From Dryocosmus kuriphilus (lineage: Eukaryota; Arthropoda; Insecta; Hymenoptera; Cynipidae): a DNA stretch of 64,000 bases. Position numbers and translations under genes: made by a program. The notes beneath the pieces were generated by a model. The model was not told where the DNA came from, did no database searches, and was given only the letters and a program-made list of their open reading frames with translations. The DNA is taken from contig CM076196.1 in the NCBI GenBank assembly GCA_038277395.1, positions 93,254,385 through 93,318,384 on the forward strand, read 5' to 3'. Of the stretch, positions 54,357 to 64,000 are shown piece by piece; the stretch's first letter is position 1, and each line of letters starts with the position of its first letter.

Positions 54357-55519
54357 TAGCTAGCATTGAAAATTGCATAAAAAATGTTGAATCAGAAGAT
54401 AAAAAACTTTCTATCAGGAAAACTGTCACTAACTTAATTTGAAATCACTCCAAAATCAATAGTTTCAAGAATTTTGAAATATCTGTTTTCTTGTTGAGAA
54501 ACAAAAGGAGCACAAAGATGTTGTTATTCTAAAGGCTGATAAAGGAAATATTACTCTTGCAGCTAATAGAGATGATTACAACACAACTATTGAAAATATT
54601 CTTAATAATGATTTATTGTATAAAAACATCAACAACAGTCTTGTTCCAACAATAGAAAGAAAAATTAATGACATTGATGTTAGATGAGAGAATAAAAGAT
54701 TGATAAACAAACGGACTTCTTATAGATTAAAGTCTAATAACAGTGTTGCTGCTAAAGCTTATGCTCTTCCAAAAGTACATAAACCTATTTTAAATTGGAG
54801 GTTAATAGTTTCTACTGTGGTATCTCCCATTTATAATTTTTCCAAATATATCGCGGATGTCTTAAAACCTGCTTCAGTTAATACTGGATCATTTATTAAA
54901 AATAGCTGGGATTTAAAAGACTTATTAAATAAAATTAAAGTACCAACATCACATTCTGTAGTGTCATTAGACGTGGTTTCAATATTTGACAGTACACCAT
55001 TAGATCTCGCTTTAGATTGTATAGAGGAAAAATGAAATTTTAATCATAACTTAACAAAAATAACTAAAAATAAATTTTTGATTGCCATTAGAACTATTTT
55101 CAATAACATGGTCCTTTCATTTAATAATAAATATTATAAACAGTTAACAGGTTGCCCAATGTGTTCTCCTTTATCTCCAATTATATCAAACTTGGTTTTA
55201 GAAGACGTGGAAGAGACGGCTTTTGAAAAGTTGAATTTCATACCCATATTATATAAACGCTATGTGCACGATGTCTTAGCTATTATTCCTACCGATAAAG
55301 TTAACACTTTTGTAAACGTTTTCAACGATATAGAGGATTCTATAAAATTTACACATGAGCTTGAACAAGCAAACTCTATTAATTACCTTGACTTAAAAAT
55401 TATAAAAACTTCTAATGATACTTTAATAACAAATTGGTATAAAAAACCTTCTTAGTCTGGGAGATATTTGAATTACAATTCACCTCATTCTTTCTGAAAT
55501 AAGGATAGATTGATCAAAG

Positions 55520-56150
55520 GTTATTTTGCAGGTGTCTAATTTAAGGGATATTAAATTCAGGGAAGGAAATTTGAATCTTTTAAAAATTAATTTATTAAAC
55601 AATAACTATCCGCTTTCCTTAATAAATAGTGTTTTTGAAGAAAGAATTTATGAAATTTACAATGTTTCTAGTAAAAATAAAAAATGGAGTGAAACTTATA
55701 ATCCAATTGATTTAAATGTTACTTTACCATATACTCAGGGTCTCTCTGAACGTTTAAGACGCTCATTAAAACAATTTAACATTAATATTTATTTTAAAAA
55801 TTGTGACACTTTTGATAAATAATTATTAAAAAAGAAGGATGCTGACAATATTGAAAATTTATCTGGAGCTGTATATCTGATAAAATGTAAATATTGTGAT
55901 AAAGACTATATCGGTGAAACAGGTCGAAGGTTAAAAACTAGGATATCTGAACACTTGAGGGATTCTTCAATTGGAAATCAAAACACCGAATTAACAAAAC
56001 ACCGCTGCAATTTTAATCACTATTTTGATTTTAAAATTAATAATATAAAAATTTTAGCTAGGGGAAAAACACTTATCAGAGAGAAGTCATTGAATCCATT
56101 TTTATTAATAAATATCTTAGAGTTTCTATTAATTTACAGAATAAAATTTT
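55520..56150 (+). pseudogene. PLE-3 RT thumb and GIY-YIG endonuclease
   Basis: 55526-55822 (LRDIKFREGNLNLLKINLLN; LPYTQGLSERLRRSLKQFNI) leads, after a stop at 55820, into the nuclease: GAVYLIKCKYCDKDYIGETG with RRLKTRISEHLRD (about 55864-55960) and then LTKHRCNFNHYFDFKINNIK and GKTLIREKSLNPF. The two-part signature V-Y...Y-I-G, the Arg after GETGR and a later Glu are present, plus the Cys pair (CKYC) typical of the Penelope linker. One stop separates it from RT. Confidence 0.82.
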
Positions 56151-56569
56151 AAGAGTCAACAAAATCTATCAGAGGATTATATACAAATTTGATGTTTTTA
56201 TATTTTATGAATTTAAATTCTTTTACTTTGGCGCGCCATCATCAAACGTGGTTTCTTAGTCACTAGCCCTAATGTCGTCGATGATTGTATACTCACTTCA
56301 AAAATTGTGATTGTCATTCTCGTTGTCCTCTATCATAGCTTTTACAAACAAGGAAATTTTCTTAAAAAATGTAGTCATTGTGGTTGAAGTCCCTAAAATT
56401 TTTATGGGGCTTCTTAGTTATCATGTTAAACGGGGATTTCTTCACATTGTGTCATCGACTTTTTAGAAATCTTGACTTATTAAACGAACTTGTTGACTGT
56501 GAATTTGACACGTATTGCTCCAGAATTACAATTGTAACAAAATGAGCTGGGAATAACAATTGTTAAGGT

Positions 56570-56795
56570 AAATTAAAAATTATTTTCTCAAATTATGTAT
56601 ATCTAAATTATATTATTCGGATTGTTTTATATTGTATAGGGTCTTCACTTATTGTTTAAATTTTATTCTTTAAATGCTTGAAAGATACACAATCGTGTCG
56701 AAACGTCGCATAATAAAAAAACTTTTAACATGAAATATTAATTGTTGATTTATTGAGGCCGTAAGATATAAAGAGATACACCTATATATTTGACT
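56570..56795 (+). repeat. PLE-3 terminal repeat, right
   Basis: Same blocks as 52495-52727. Its outer edge joins RTE endonuclease sequence (minus strand SFTKQSNKFLTSQ) at about 56796. Confidence 0.8.
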
Positions 56796-57135
56796 TGTCA
56801 AAAACTTGTTCGATTGTTTCGTAAAAGAATCTTTAGTATCTTTGTCTTTGTCCACGGTAGGACAGTGCACGTTAATTAGCACCTGCTTGCAAAAATTGCC
56901 CTTTAGTACAATATATGATTATCGATTAACCCCCTGTTCCCAATTTGCGCCCTTTAGCTCCCCCATAGTGAAAAGTGTAGTTATCCTTAGAGATTGATGA
57001 TGTGTACTCTCCCAGCCAGCAGCTTTCTTGAAGTGCTATTATATCCATATCGTATCTCTTTGATATTTCAATGAATTCGCTATATCCGCCAGTATTTAGA
57101 CTACATGCGTTCAGAGTTCCCGCCTTAAGATATTT
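56796..57135 (-). pseudogene. APE-type endonuclease, N-terminal half (RTE LINE)
   Basis: Minus strand: AGTLNACSLNTGGYSEFIEI, KRYDMDIIALQESCWLGEY (about 57100-57010; the usual LQET is LQES, with the catalytic Glu kept), then INVHCPTVDKDKDTKDSF (about 56880-56830). This is the start of the endonuclease whose C-terminus lies at 48715-48259. Confidence 0.75.
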
Positions 57136-57404
57136 TATTGTAGTTGTTTGTTTTTGGAAGTAAGCCGTGATAGTTTTAAGAAAGTCCGCATGTTAGAGAT
57201 CCTGCTCCGATCGCAGGTGAGTCCACCGCTCCAGGAGTGATAACCCCCATACCTCCCTAGGTCTAAGTATGGGAGCTGTCTGATTTTGACAAGGACCCAC
57301 GACTGGTTCCTATCGGCTGTCTGTGACTGCTTATTATTGTATTCGCAGTTAACCTCAGAAGCTGTTCAACCTCAGGGGCCGTTCCTCTATCCGCAATCTG
57401 TGGA
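57136..57404. other. RTE 5' region / possible D-element LTR remnant
   Basis: More G+C-rich than its surroundings (AGGTGAGTCCACCGCTCCAG, ACCTCAGGGGCCGTTCCTC). No ORF. It could be the 5' untranslated region of the RTE LINE (minus) or the tail of a 5' LTR for element D; no matching LTR is seen after D. Confidence 0.35.
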
Positions 57405-57648
57405 CGCGCTGCATAGTGGTGACAGGAACTCACCGAGCAGGAAATAAATTATAATAAGGAAATAAAATTCAGGGAAAAGATAAATTCAAGGAATATTTCC
57501 GAAAAGAGATTAAATAGAATAAGACCAAAAATAAATACACGGAAAATATTCTAGTATCTATTAATTTGAACTAAAATAAAATTAGGATAGAATAAAATCC
57601 TCAAAGAAAATTCTTATTAGTTAAAAATTTACAATTCAAAAAATAAAA

Positions 57649-58014
57649 ATGAATAACCAAGATAAAAATAATGATAGGTCACCAAAAAAGGACAATCAGA
57701 ACATAAAATTATCAAAATCAATATTACAAAATTCACCGGAAGATACCTTGGAGCCAAAAGCGGAATTAGAGGGATCCGATAGTGAGGAATTCAGTTTAAG
57801 TGTTGAGGATGAGCATCAAAATGACTCAAAGACGCTTAACGATTCAAGCACTGTCGATACAGAAACAGAATTAGGTATTAGACTAAAGACAAGGGGAAAA
57901 AAGGTAGAAAGGGAACCTGAAACGGAGTCGAAATCAGAAACAATTGAACATAAAGACGTGCATGGCGATCTAAAGGAACTTTTGATTGATTCCAGAAAGT
58001 ACAAGAAAACCTAA
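57649..58014 (+). CDS. Family D Gag, N-terminal region
   Basis: 122 codons, MNNQDKNNDRSPKKDNQNIK start, very acidic/Ser-rich (EGSDSEEFSLSVEDEHQNDS), then RLKTRGKKVEREPETES. It is disordered in character. The Gag reading continues in another frame (KMVGLMQKNRESCAKEQAEF) after the stop at 58012. Confidence 0.6.
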   Translation: MNNQDKNNDRSPKKDNQNIKLSKSILQNSPEDTLEPKAELEGSDSEEFSLSVEDEHQNDSKTLNDSSTVDTETELGIRLKTRGKKVEREPETESKSETIEHKDVHGDLKELLIDSRKYKKT

Positions 58015-58018
58015 TCCA

Positions 58019-59475
58019 AAAAATAAGGAATCAAAATAAAATGGTGGGTCTCATGCAAAAAAATCGGGAATCATGTGCCAAAGAACAAGCAGAATTTGAA
58101 AGTAAAGTAGACTCAATTTCAGGAGCCCTGGGAAAGGAATTTGATAGGCAATTCGAGCAACGAAAACAAAGATGTGAGGCGCAGGCGGTTTTTTAGGAGG
58201 AAAGTATTGTAGACATAGAAAAAAATGTTGACTTATTAAAACAAGTAACCGAGGAAATCCAAGTAAATCACGGCGAGGGCATCGTGGCAAATATGCAGAA
58301 CCAAAAGCGCCTAAAAGAGCTCGAAGAAAATCAAAATACATTAGAATTGAGAATTGACCTAAATATAGGAACGACTAATATAAAGCTACGTGGCTAAAAA
58401 ATTATTATCCAATACCTAAATTCTCAGGGTCGATTCGAGAACGACCGATGATGATGTTTTTAAACGGCTTGGAGATATACGTTAGTGAGGCCGACATTAG
58501 GAGACATGATATCCCCTTTATGATCCAAAAATGTTTGGTTGGCACAGCCAGAAAATAGTGGGAAATGCCGCGTGATAATATCAGAGACGATATGTTGTTG
58601 TGGTATAAATTCATTAACAAATTTTGGAATCAAGATAAAAGATTCGAAATAGGACAAAATTTTCCTTACGGCTGCTTCATGCCAGGAAAACTCACAAGCT
58701 CTCAATATGCTATCAAAATGATAAATCAGGCAAAAGACCTACTCCTACCACTCTCTGAATATGAAATTATTTCGAGTCTGTCGAGATGATTTGCAGAAGA
58801 AGTTAGGGCCGGCTTCATTGTTAGATATATAAAAAATTGAGAAGAGTTTATTTTATTCTTATACGCCATCGAACAATCGGGACCGCTGAACAATAGAGAG
58901 CAATACTCCCCGCGTTATAACCCGGTATATGATCAGTATTGTCAAAATGATAGAGATTTCAACTATTGACGAGATTCTCGTAACAATTATAAAAGAAATA
59001 ACAGACATCAAGATCATAGAAATGCACGGGGGTATAAAAATCAATATTTCGAGAGCAATCATCAAATGCAAAGCTTTAAAAATAATGGCCCATCATGGAA
59101 GAATACGAAGCAAAATGATATGTGTTATTACAATATATCTCGCAATAATTATAATCAAAACAATCATGTTAACCAAGATAGGCGCAATTATAGAAATCAA
59201 GGTGATAGGTGGGGAAACACTGAGAATTATTATCAAGGAAATGAAAATAGAAATAATAGAGGATATTATGGAATCGGGAACACCAATATTAAAGTCTTGG
59301 AAAAAATAATAGAGAAAACCGAAGATACCAGAATTGGGAATGGAGAAATAATGCATTTGACGATCGGCCTTAAAATCTGGGGCACAATAACGGTCAGTGA
59401 TCCAAAGGTGGTAGCGCTCAGAATTCAAGTAACGAAAATGGGGCAATCCCAAAACATTCGAACGGAAATGTAGAG
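58019..59475 (+). pseudogene. Family D Gag, coiled coil, capsid and Asn/Arg-rich tail
   Basis: 58040-58395 (frameshifted): GALGKEFDRQFEQRKQRCEA, LLKQVTEEIQVNHGEGIV, helical. 58450-58790: MMMFLNGLEIYVSEADIRRH, PFMIQKCLVGTARKWWE-like with a stop, DMLLWYKFINKFWNQDKRFE, PGKLTSSQYAIKMINQAKDL, the usual gypsy capsid layout. 58900-59330: an Asn/Arg/Tyr/Gln-rich tail (NNYNQNNHVNQDRRNYRNQG) taking the nucleocapsid position. No CCHC knuckle seen. Confidence 0.65.
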
Positions 59476-59839
59476 AATGGAGTCTACAAACACGAAAACA
59501 ATAGGTCAGCCCATAGTAGTCAGGAAAACGGACCCACTAGGAGAGGAAATGAACACGAAAACTCAAATAAAAGTAGTCCAAGCAATGCAAATCAGTGACA
59601 TAGTAGAGTAAACAAAATTGTTCGATGCCTACGTGAAGAAGTAGAAAACTACGAAACAGAAAGCGGAAAGATTGATTCGGGAAAAGTTCGAGCCTCGATT
59701 TGGTAGATGTAAACATAATAGAGGCAAATCCGAGGCCGGAAAATTTTAGAAAACGTCTCCCATTAGGCGTCCGTGGGATCTATTAGAAAAAGATAATAAC
59801 GAGATAGAAAGAAATTTAGATAAATGTCCTATACTCGCA

Positions 59840-60391
59840 ATGAGTATAAAAAATGTGAACATCCAAGCGTTAATAGACACGGGCAGCGAGGTCACATTTG
59901 TGTCAGGATCCTTCTTCGAAAATAAACATGAATATTTCAAAACGCGTGAATTACTACCCATAGTTGGTACATATATCGTAGGCGCGATGGGAGATAAACC
60001 TGCAAAATTGAAGCATCAGGTGTATGCGAATTTTAAAATGAGCAATTTGGGAGGAACGTATGTATTTCTGGTGGTTCCCAAATTAAATAAAGAATGCATA
60101 ATAGGGTTTTATTTGTTGAAAAGATTAAAAAGTAACATAGATTTCCAGGAAAATATCCTTGACCTAAAATATAAAGATAAATTGATTAAAATAAAGTTAT
60201 TGGAGGAAAATCCAAAACGAATAAGATTAATATTTGACCCTGAAAATTCTCAAAAAGAGAAATATTTGAGTTGTTTGGGTAAATGCTTTATAGCAGAGGA
60301 AGTATATCCTAATGTCTTAAATAAAGTTATTAATATTGAAAATGGCGACAATGCTCAAGATAAATTCACATTAACCGATGAAGAAATTTAA
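59840..60391 (+). CDS. Family D retropepsin and Pol linker
   Basis: 184-codon intact frame. IQALIDTGSEVTFVSGSFFE holds an intact DTGS active site (about 59873-59884), PKLNKECIIGFYLLKRLKSN the C-terminal block (IIGxDxL with Phe replacing Asp). The remainder (NILDLKYKDKLIKIKLLEEN) is the usual leader to RT. It cuts Gag-Pol. This is the only protease in the window with an intact catalytic triplet and no stop within the domain. Confidence 0.75.
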   Translation: MSIKNVNIQALIDTGSEVTFVSGSFFENKHEYFKTRELLPIVGTYIVGAMGDKPAKLKHQVYANFKMSNLGGTYVFLVVPKLNKECIIGFYLLKRLKSNIDFQENILDLKYKDKLIKIKLLEENPKRIRLIFDPENSQKEKYLSCLGKCFIAEEVYPNVLNKVINIENGDNAQDKFTLTDEEI

Positions 60392-61130
60392 GAAAAAGTA
60401 GCTCAATGCACAGTATTGGATCTAAATGAAAAGGAGAGGTTCTGTAAGCTGATCCAGCGTTATAAAAATGTATTTTTCTAAAAATCCCGGTAGGATTCAC
60501 GTGTACGAACACGAACTACAAATAAAGGACAATCGTCTATTCCTCATAACAACACACGGGGGTTCAATTTCAGCGGTGCTCTGGCACAAAAGTAAGTCTA
60601 CGCTCAACTTAGTAGTTTTTGGCAGGTGCCGTTGCGCCCAAATTCAATGAAATACAAGGCTTTCTTAAACGAAGGAAAGTATTATTTGTTTTCCGTTACA
60701 CCCTTCGGTTTGAAAAGAAGCACCGCAGTACTTGTGCAGGCTTTAGATATAGTTTTAAGAGATATAGAAAAACTTTGTAATCACGTTGATCGACGATATG
60801 CTGTGCACATCGAAATATAATTCGCAGCACCTGGATCACTTAGAACTCCTTTTCCAACGCCTACAGGATTTCAACGTGACGGTAAACTTCCAAAAAGCTC
60901 ACATTTTTCGCCCTGAAATAAAATTCCTAGGACAAATTTTAACTCCTTTTGAATAAAACCAGAAACAGATAAGATCAAATTTATCCACGAATTCCCGAAG
61001 CCCAGAAAGATTAAGGAGTTAAGGGGGGTTTTGGGAATGATAATCTACCATACAGAATTTACAAAAGAAGATGCTCAAGAAGTAGTACCTCTCTTGGATT
61101 TGCTAAGAGTGGGGCAAAACGGATATGGGA
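60392..61130 (+). pseudogene. Family D reverse transcriptase, motifs 1-3 missing
   Basis: After NPGRIHVYEHELQIKDNR the normal lead-in breaks off near 60570. The next RT block begins KYKAFLNEGKYYLFSVTPFG, where the family has TAF...PFGL. In shifted frames: YVDD-like HVDDMLCTS with both Asp (about 60783-60803), HLDHLELLFQRLQDFNVTVN, AHIFRPEIKFLGQILTPF and PKPRKIKELRGVLGMIIYHT. The missing stretch contains the fingers and the first catalytic Asp. Confidence 0.72.
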
Positions 61131-61560
61131 CTTGGAAAAGGAAGATGCCTTCAAAAAATTGAAAGGACTTTTTTGCGATTTATTTATTTTGACACATCCA
61201 GATTTGAGTAAACCTTCCTATTTGCAAACCGATGCAAGCGACGTTGCGTTGGGTGCAGTACTTTACCAAAGGACAGAAGATGGAGATCACCTACCAATAT
61301 CATTCGCCAGCTGTACCTTAAAGGGATCAGAACTAACCTAATATACTACAGAAAAGAAACTGCTTGCTATTGTTTGGGCACTCATGATATTTAGATCTTA
61401 TATCTTGGGTACAAAATTGATCATACAAGCGGATAAGAAAGCATTAGTCTTTTTAAAAACATGCCAACTAGTGAGTGCAAGATTATTAGATGGATAATCC
61501 TTTCGACTTAAAGGAGGGAAAAATCTTCCTATACCGATTAGTTAAAGCCTTCATCGGAGT
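61131..61560 (+). pseudogene. Family D RNase H
   Basis: EKEDAFKKLKGLFCDLFILT, YLQTDASDVALGAVLYQRTE (Asp in TDAS), one stop in TYTTEKKLLAIVWALMIFRS (Glu in TEKK), IIQADKKALVFLKTCQ and a final frameshift before the PHRIV-type end. Confidence 0.72.
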
Positions 61561-62820
61561 TGAGAAAAGGATTAAAAGAATGCGAGAAGGAACAAAAAGA
61601 AGACAACACTCTACAGCGACGATTCAAGGACATAAAAGACAGGAAAACTAAGAAATTTGAGATCATCAACAACCTCAATTATCTGGTAACCCGGACGGGA
61701 AAAAAACTCCTTCTCATGAACGGGATTATTGATAAAATAATCGATGAATATCATGAATTGTATGCACAGGTGGTGCCTAGAGAGTGTTCAAAATGCTTAA
61801 CGAATATTTCCACTACCCACATTTTGCAAAAGTCATAAGGAGACGATTATCCAGTTGTGACATACATCAGAAAAATAAAGTCACAAACCAAATGTGTTAC
61901 GCAGAAATGTGAAGCTACACGCCACAGATGCCACGAGAGATTATATCAATCAACTTCTATGGACATTTGCCTGCTTCACGGGGAGGGTATAAGTATATAT
62001 TATCAACTATCGAAGCTTTCAATAAATTCGCAAGATTATAATCAATAAGGAGAAGCACAGTTAAAGCTGCAATCAACAACATATTCAAAGATTATATTCC
62101 AAAGCTTGGGAAACCAGAAAAAATAGTCACAGATCATGGCACATAATTCACAGGAGAAAAATGGCTGAACAAGTTAAAAGAAAAGAATATACAAGCTGTG
62201 TTCTCATCTATTCGACATCCACAAAGCAACATCTTCGAAAGAATCCATCGAGAGCTGTCAAGTTTCTTTAGAACATTGATAAGAGGCCAACATATCTCAT
62301 GGTGGCCTTGGGTGGAAATCATAGAGAATTGCATGAACTAGACATATCACGAGACAACTGAATTTACTCCCATAGAAATTCACTTGAATAAAAGCCCCAA
62401 AAGAGCATGGAAAGCATTGCTAAAATTGCCTCCACGCGTACCAAATATGGTATACGAAAGAAAAATCGAAATCACATATAGAAACACCGTGTCAAAAGCT
62501 AATAAAAGGGCACAGAGGTTCAATGAGAAGCATAAAATTACCAAACTAAAAGTGGGGAAAAAGGTGTCGATTAAATTGCTAAACCAATCCGACAAAGGAA
62601 AGAAAATATTAGTAAAATTCCTTTAAATTTATGATGGATCGTTCAAAATCAAAAAAGAAGTTGCGCCGGGTATGTTCATCCTGTGGGATCCAGGAAAAGA
62701 AGAGGAAAGGGGTATGTATAATACGCAAGACTTAAACAGGTACACCTCCAGGGAACAAAAACTTATCGCGCTGAAGTATGAAATATGGGTAAAAAATAGA
62801 AAATTAGTAGAATGTTTCTA
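61560..62820 (+). pseudogene. Family D integrase
   Basis: Zinc-finger region 61690-61920 frameshifted (YHELY-GH-like, ...CVTQKCEAT). The core near 61950-62340 shows TDHGT (second Asp, with a stop after T) and SIRHPQSNIFERIHRELSSF (catalytic Glu present), then WWPWVEIIENCMN. The last frame 62384-62626 plus 62630-62820 gives SPKRAWKALLKLPPRVPNMV, KVGKKVSIKLLNQSDKGKKI and a GSFKIKKEVAPGMFILWDP module. The first Asp could not be placed with certainty. Confidence 0.72.
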
Positions 62821-62934
62821 AAAAGTAAGCACAAACAATTAAGAGCGGGAAAAAAAACAAACATAACCGCGAAATCATACCCGAAAATGTAAATAGTTAG
62901 ATTATAAGATAAATCAGGTAGAGAAATAAGGAAA

Positions 62935-63177
62935 CTAAATATTTAAAAAAATGTATAAGAAAAAACAGATATCATAACAAAATAAAACGAAAAGAAAAAT
63001 AAAGCAAAATGTGCTAAAGAATCATGGGGAAAAGGATCCAAAATGAAATAATTAAATAACAGAAGAAGTAGGAGAAAAATCAGAAAAAAAAGAAATTTTT
63101 ATACAAAAACAACATAAAAAAAGAAAGTAAAAACATGATAGAATAAGAACTGGAAAAAGTAAGAAACTTATGTAAGA

Positions 63178-63229
<52 letters not shown>

Positions 63230-63585
63230 TGAGTAAAGCTTCCGAAAAAGTCTCAATAAAATGACACTAAAATCAGATAAAAAAGTTATCTAAATTCTGC
63301 CAAAATGTCAGAAAAATGTCTTTATTAATTTAGACCATGATTAAGTTGTACGTCTTAGAACCTTGAAGCACTTATATCAAAACCATGGGATATGGAGGAA
63401 AGCCATGTTTTGACCATGCCATTGGAAAAATCGTGCAAGCTTTTGGGCGAAATCTACTAACGATTTCCCCTACGTTCTTGTTGATTTTACCCATTTCCAC
63501 TTTTTCCATGTGGGGTGCTTAGTATTTTAGGAAAATATTTGTAATTTTCAGGTAAAATTTCTGAAACCCAATTTCAAAAGTCGAA
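62935..63585. other. A-rich 3' flank with (TA)n at 63181-63228, no gene
   Basis: Long A-rich stretch to 63180, then a TA microsatellite of about 48 bp, then A+T-rich sequence. No LTR for element D recognised. Confidence 0.45.
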
Positions 63586-63589
63586 AGCA

Positions 63590-63812
63590 ATTTTTTGAAA
63601 AACATTGAGCGTTTTTGTCTGCTAGATTCTGTTCCTTTATTCTTATAGCAACGTGCAGGTACTCTTGTTGTATTGGGCCATCTACTTCTGAAGGATGTGG
63701 TTATACTGGATCATTGTGAGCTTGAACAGGAACATCAATAGCATGATAATGTCCGTTTGCTTCGCAGACCACTGCTTGATCTTGTGGTGCAGCTTCCTCT
63801 ATCAATGTTAAT
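63590..63812 (-). pseudogene. Unrecognised coding remnant
   Basis: One minus-strand frame reads IEEAAPQDQAVVCEANGHYH, AIDVPVQAHNDPV, a single stop, then PHPSEVDGPIQQEYLHVAIR and EQNLADKNAQ. The balanced, non-A+T-driven composition suggests real former coding sequence. A second frame just upstream (NNLVSKMYPHSQKFSVRDCI, about 63985-63900) may belong to the same gene. No family recognised. Confidence 0.3.
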
Positions 63813-64000
63813 TACCAACGTTTTATCTTGTAGAATCAACATCTCGTTTAATCTCCATTGTTCGTTCTTTGGAGACGATTCGATTGTTTATGACATTTTT
63901 AACCTCAGCGATACAGTCTCTTACTGAAAATTTCTGTGAATGAGGATACATCTTGCTGACAAGGTTGTTCATTGATGACATCTACTTAAACATTACTCAA

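Larger units (their letters stand above)
53040..55450 (+). pseudogene. PLE-3 reverse transcriptase (interrupted by mariner 2)
   Basis: N-terminal part 53040-53395 (KYSLQRVITDGSLNIFFESQ; AAETLALGSNFGVPFNVNK), mariner 2, then IENCIKNVESEDKKLSIRK. RT proper: LKADKGNITLAANRDDYNTT-like (about 54530), NNSVAAKAYALPKVHKPILN and NFSKYIADVLKPA (54700-55035), TGCPMCSPLSPIISNLVLED, YKRYVHDVLAIIPTDKVNTF and FTHELEQANSINYLDLKIIK (55078-55455). Catalytic YVDD reads YVHD and the usual GSP reads CSP, so the enzyme is inactive. Stops at 54686 and 55034. Confidence 0.8.
52488..56795 (+). mobile_element. Penelope-like element PLE-3, right copy
   Basis: Direct terminal repeats (pseudo-LTRs) at 52495-52727 and 56570-56795 bracket RT and GIY-YIG coding remnants on the plus strand, as in Penelope elements. 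It interrupts the RTE endonuclease: RTE sequence resumes at about 56796. A short RTE fragment also follows the left terminal repeat (52728-52787). Mariner 2 (53396-54356) is inserted in the coding region. Confidence 0.82.
46075..57200 (-). mobile_element. RTE-type LINE (minus), split by the PLE-3 complex
   Basis: Order on the minus strand: 5' region (57250-57130), APE endonuclease N-terminus (57130-56800), [interruption 56795-48715], endonuclease C-terminus (48715-48259), linker, RT (47810-46302) and a microsatellite tail of TAA/ATT units at 46118-46075. Endonuclease plus RT wording (for example SRAGYVARIGNERTV at the end) fits the insect endonuclease-reverse-transcriptase (RTE-like) group. 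The exact clade is uncertain. Frameshifts throughout. Confidence 0.75.
57405..62930 (+). mobile_element. Ty3/gypsy-type retrotransposon, family D
   Basis: Gag (57649-59475), protease (59840 on), RT, RNase H and integrase (to about 62820) in gypsy order on the plus strand, distinct in sequence from copies A-C. LTRs were not found: the region after integrase is A-rich without similarity to the bases before gag. A TGGTGACAGGAAC string at about 57416 might be the primer-binding site (weak). Stops and an RT deletion show decay. Confidence 0.75.

Noticed and set aside
57405..57425. TGGTGACAGGAAC as a definite primer-binding site of element D
   Set aside because: The match to a tRNA 3' end is uncertain and no LTR precedes it with a partner downstream.

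Overview
This is a eukaryotic, A+T-rich window made almost entirely of nested, decayed transposable elements. The mix of families (Ty3/gypsy LTR elements, a Dong/R4-type LINE with a restriction-like endonuclease, an RTE-type LINE, Penelope-like elements with a GIY-YIG nuclease, and two mariners) points to an arthropod, most likely an insect. I cannot name the species. I found no intact host gene, no tRNA or rRNA, no CRISPR array and no prokaryotic feature. Nearly every coding stretch carries stops, frameshifts or deletions, so most protein entries are called pseudogenes.

Layout. 1-3758: the 3' part of a gypsy copy (A, +). Its 3' LTR abuts a Penelope-like reverse transcriptase (RT) fragment (PLE-1, 3762-4481), so copy A probably inserted into it. 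4482-5982: repeat X1, whose partner X2 lies inverted at 44039-45690. 5.9-6.9 kb: low-complexity minus-strand ORFs. 7.13-8.16 kb: a tandem satellite. 8.16-12.3 kb: no recognisable gene. 12.3-17.9 kb: a Dong/R4-like LINE, preceded by a direct repeat and interrupted by a 1.15 kb terminal-inverted-repeat element. 17.95-25.65 kb: gypsy copy B (-). 25.67-26.09 kb: a coding-like remnant with an EVKCP motif. 26.66-36.94 kb: gypsy copy C (+), bounded by the 4-bp duplication AGTT, with a 2.1 kb insertion inside its 3' LTR. 37.6-38.9 kb: mariner 1 (-). 39.3-43.3 kb: a palindromic region of roughly 155-bp repeats. 43.2-44.0 kb: Penelope-like fragment PLE-2 (-). 46.1-57.2 kb: an RTE-type LINE (-), split by an 8 kb Penelope complex (PLE-3). 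That complex is two inverted copies around a 1.2 kb hairpin element, and its right copy carries mariner 2. 57.4-62.9 kb: a second gypsy family (D, +). The last kilobase is A+T-rich with one minus-strand coding remnant.

How the parts relate. Copies A, B and C share gag/pol sequence and LTR termini (TGTAAC at the start, TACA at the end). Each has a different lesion in the integrase, so none looks autonomous. Copy A alone has a G+C-rich extra ORF in the env position, encoding a proline-rich region, a charged coiled coil and a C-terminal hydrophobic helix. Insertion order can be read from nesting: RTE, then PLE-3, then mariner 2 and the hairpin element; Dong-like LINE, then the TIR element; gypsy C, then the insertion in its LTR. 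All functional statements are inferences from motifs; no searches were run.
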